64,000 bases of DNA, taken from assembly GCA_045130475.1 (NCBI GenBank), contig JBGUPU010000065.1, positions 1 through 64,000 on the forward strand, written 5' to 3'. A program made the position numbers and the translations under genes. The stretch comes from CAG-791 sp045130475 (lineage in GTDB: Bacteria; Bacillota; Clostridia; Lachnospirales; Lachnospiraceae). The notes below the pieces were generated by a model that searched no databases, was not told the origin of the DNA, and was given only the letters and a program-made list of their open reading frames with translations. Shown one piece after another: positions 61,992 through 64,000 of this stretch (position 1 is its first letter; each line of letters opens with the position of its first letter).

Positions 61992-63476
61992 ATGAATTTT
62001 AAGGAAAAAGAGTATGGAAAACCGCAGAATATGAATGACGACCCGAAAAAAGATTCCTCAGAACTCTTCAATGCAGAGATTATTGAAGGGGGAGAACTTG
62101 TTCAGGAGCCTTCCGGTGCCGCTGAATATCTGCAGAACGCAAGACAGTATTATGATGATCAGGAGGAAGATGTAAAGCTTGATCCCAGGATTCCCACCGG
62201 AGGAGGACATACGGAGGATGAGTATTTAGCCCTGCCCGATGATCTGCGTGTCGAGCTGATCGACGGTGTTTTCTACGCTATGGCTTCTCCGGCAAGGATT
62301 CACCAGGCAGTGGCTATAGAGATTGTCAGACAGCTTTGGGACTGTATCGAAGAAGATGGGAAGGAAGAATGCTTCGCCTATATTGCGCCTTCGGATGTGG
62401 CACTTGGAGAGGATAGAAAGACAGTTGTCCAGCCGGATGTTTATGTGCATTGCGATCTGGAGAAAGATATAAAACCAGGACCTTATCGTGGCGCCCCGGA
62501 TTTTGCTCTTGAAGTTCTCTCGCCTTCAAATCCCGAAAACGATCTGTGGAGAAAGAGGGAACTTTACCGCAGACATGGCGTGCGGGAGTACTGGATCGTA
62601 GATCCCCGGGAATTGACGGTCTATACATTTGATTTCGAAAAGACAGAAGAAGGAAAGGATATACCAGAGAGATATACCTTTCAGGACAAGGTGCCGGTGC
62701 GGATTTCCGACGGAGCCTGCAGGATTGATTTCCGGAGGGTGTACGACAAAATTAAACATTTCTCAACTGTAGAAGACAGAGAAATGAAAGAGTTTGTCCA
62801 GGAACCTTCCGGCGCTGCCGCTTATCTGCAAAATGCAGGGCAGGCTTCTGATGAACAAACGAGAGGGATGACTCAGGATCCCCGTATTCCCACCGGAGGA
62901 GGCCACACGGAAGAAGAATATTTTGCCCTTCCCGATGACCTGCGTGTCGAGCTGATCGACGGCGTTTTTTACCAGGTGGCTTCCCCCGCGATGCCTCATC
63001 AGACCATAGCTTTGGAGATTGCAAGACAGCTTTGGGACTGCATCGAAGAGCAGGGGAAGGAAGAATGCTTCGCCTATATTGCGCCTTCGGATGTGGCACT
63101 TGGAGAGGACAAAAAGACTGTCGTTCAGCCGGATGTCTACGTGCACTGCCACCCGGAGAGAGAGGCCTTATCCGGCCCTCACCGCGGAGCCCCTGATTTT
63201 GCCATTGAGGTTCTCTCACCTTCAAATCCCGAAAACGATCTGTGGAGAAAACGTGAGCTTTACTGCAGGCACGGTGTGCGGGAGTACTGGATCGTAGATC
63301 CCGCAGGATTTACGGTTTATGTATTTCATTTCGAAAAAGAAGGATCAAAGGAAGAAGCGCCGGAGAAATATTCCTTTGATAATGAGATACCGGTTGGGAT
63401 TTCGGACGGAAGCTGCAAGGTGGATTTTCGCAGGGTCTACCGAAAGATTGAACATTTTTTCAGGAGGAATCCTTAA
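61992..63476 (+). CDS. Tandem Uma2-family (DUF820) nuclease-fold protein
   Basis: A 494-residue protein built of two near-identical Uma2 units, residues about 40-270 and 285-490. Each has IPTGGGHTE, LPDDLRVELIDGVFY, AYIAPSDVALGEDRKTVVQP, PDVYVHC, GAPDFALEVLSPSNPENDLW and the C-terminal YRRHGVREYWIVDP. The pattern of Asp in QPDV and Glu in the LEVLSPSN strand is that of the PD-(D/E)xK nuclease fold. Family members are common in cyanobacteria and Firmicutes, usually single-domain and of unknown role. AAGGAG precedes ATG 61992. It is flanked by terminators, so it is an independent gene among cobalamin genes. Confidence 0.85.
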   Translation: MNFKEKEYGKPQNMNDDPKKDSSELFNAEIIEGGELVQEPSGAAEYLQNARQYYDDQEEDVKLDPRIPTGGGHTEDEYLALPDDLRVELIDGVFYAMASPARIHQAVAIEIVRQLWDCIEEDGKEECFAYIAPSDVALGEDRKTVVQPDVYVHCDLEKDIKPGPYRGAPDFALEVLSPSNPENDLWRKRELYRRHGVREYWIVDPRELTVYTFDFEKTEEGKDIPERYTFQDKVPVRISDGACRIDFRRVYDKIKHFSTVEDREMKEFVQEPSGAAAYLQNAGQASDEQTRGMTQDPRIPTGGGHTEEEYFALPDDLRVELIDGVFYQVASPAMPHQTIALEIARQLWDCIEEQGKEECFAYIAPSDVALGEDKKTVVQPDVYVHCHPEREALSGPHRGAPDFAIEVLSPSNPENDLWRKRELYCRHGVREYWIVDPAGFTVYVFHFEKEGSKEEAPEKYSFDNEIPVGISDGSCKVDFRRVYRKIEHFFRRNP

Positions 63477-63547
63477 GTGCATGACTTGTGTTTGCGGACT
63501 ATAGCTGCAAATATACATGAAATGAACCAGAATAATACAAATCTTAT

Positions 63548-63583
63548 CGGACAGGCCTGAAACCCAGGCCCTGTCCGTTTTTT
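63548..63583 (+). terminator. Terminator after the Uma2 gene
   Basis: Arms CGGACAGGCCTG / CAGGCCCTGTCCG with one bulge, followed by TTTTTT. Confidence 0.85.
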
Positions 63584-63652
63584 ATCCATCAGATTCAACC
63601 TATTAAAAGACATGGACTGTAAAATCTGCAGTTAGGGATTTGTTACAAAACG

Positions 63653-63693
63653 ACATAATATTTACCAAAGTGATGCCTGAACCATGGTATAAT
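63653..63693 (+). promoter_or_regulatory. Promoter block of cbiC, shared with cobT
   Basis: Begins ACATAATATTTACCAAAG and ends in TATAAT (63688-63693); see 58843-58883. Confidence 0.65.
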
Positions 63694-63738
63694 TATTGTC
63701 GGCAAAATTTCGTTTCAAAGCAGAGAAACGATTCATTT

Positions 63739-63767
63739 TTCATCGCGCAAGACTCGCGGGCGGGTCT
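63739..63767. repeat. Dispersed hairpin repeat, copy 2
   Basis: TTCATCGCGCAAGACTCG then CGGGCGGGTC. CAAGAC pairs with GTCTTG; copy 1 at 22232 has CAGGAC with GTCCCG, so one pair changes on both sides. Confidence 0.65.
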
Positions 63768-63806
63768 TGAATTTATTTTGACAAACACTTCGACACAGAG
63801 GTAAAT

Positions 63807-64000
63807 ATGATGGAACTCGAGCATGTCCTTCCGGCGGATATAGAAAAGACCAGCTTCCGGATCATTGAAAAGGAACTTCAGGAAATGGGGAGGACAATCC
63901 CGGAGGAAAAAAAACACGTCATTCTGCGTGTGATCCACACGACAGCGGATTTTGAATATCTGGACACGATGACATTCAGCGAGGAGGTCCTGGAGAAGGC
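63807..64000 (+). CDS. cbiC: Precorrin-8X / cobalt-precorrin-8 methylmutase, N-terminal part, runs off right edge
   Basis: Sixty-four codons are visible. The product starts MMELEHVLPADIEKTSFRII and continues to VILRVIHTTADFEYLDTMTF, the CbiC/CobH hallmark with the catalytic His in IHTTADF. The enzyme moves a methyl group in the corrin ring. AGAGG precedes the double ATG at 63807/63810. It is probably the first gene of a cobalamin synthesis operon that continues beyond the window, sharing its promoter block with cobT. Confidence 0.92.
   Translation, partial: MMELEHVLPADIEKTSFRIIEKELQEMGRTIPEEKKHVILRVIHTTADFEYLDTMTFSEEVLEK

Larger units (their letters stand above)
63477..63806. other. Intergenic region upstream of cbiC
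   Basis: About 330 bases holding a terminator (63548-63583), the cobT-like promoter block (63653-63693) and a copy of the hairpin repeat (63739-63767). No gene is supported. Confidence 0.6.

Overview
The window looks like chromosome from a gut-type anaerobic Clostridia, most likely Lachnospiraceae-like. The grounds are Firmicutes-style AGGAGG ribosome sites, a moderately GC-rich host sequence, a Gram-positive Tad/Flp pilus locus, rubredoxin, several AraC regulators, corrinoid methyltransfer genes and anaerobic cobalamin synthesis. This placement is inference; no rRNA or marker gene was searched.

Layout. 1-7.1 kb: glucitol/sorbitol-type PTS genes, comprising an EIIB start running off the left edge, an EIIA, a fused EIIC-EIIB(C) and a PRD-type regulator, with a family 2 glycoside hydrolase between them. 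7.3-11 kb: a Fur-family repressor with a near-perfect Fur box in its promoter, followed by a zinc-type ABC importer. 11-22.2 kb: a polytopic membrane protein, a DUF1858 redox protein, enolase, a lactate/malate dehydrogenase bracketed by a 43-bp direct repeat, an EamA transporter, an AraC regulator divergent from an orphan sugar-binding lipoprotein, a 55-residue rubredoxin, a MATE exporter and an unknown protein.

22.6-40.2 kb: a Tad/Flp pilus operon with two prepilin peptidases, TadZ-, TadA-, TadB- and TadC-like proteins, an Flp pilin, pseudopilins and an FHA protein. The tadA/cpaF ATPase gene is cut between Walker A and Walker B by a visibly AT-richer integrative element of about 6.5 kb (24949-31426). 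Its boundaries can be placed to a 7-bp core (CCATCGA) at both ends, and joining the flanks restores the reading frame. The element has a tyrosine integrase, a serine recombinase, an excisionase-like protein, a TerS-like helix-turn-helix protein, a possible HUH-motif replication protein, several unknown small genes and matching 25-bp repeats near both ends.

40.3-44.9 kb: HIT protein, an asparagine-synthetase-like protein lacking its glutaminase nucleophile, an esterase, an alkyltransferase-like protein and an AraC regulator. 45.1-52.2 kb: a corrinoid methyltransfer cluster with two uroporphyrinogen-decarboxylase-fold methyltransferases, a PocR-AraC regulator, a corrinoid protein, a RamA-type reductive activator and a DUF2284 protein. 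52.3-64 kb: a cobalamin riboswitch ahead of a lipoprotein carrying two tandem CbiK-like chelatase domains, then a hydantoinase/oxoprolinase-family protein, CobC-like phosphatase, CobT, CobQ, a tandem Uma2 protein and the start of CbiC at the right edge. The last third is therefore a corrinoid-using and corrinoid-making region. Regulatory sequences are shared between mttC-like and the second methyltransferase gene, and between cobT and cbiC.
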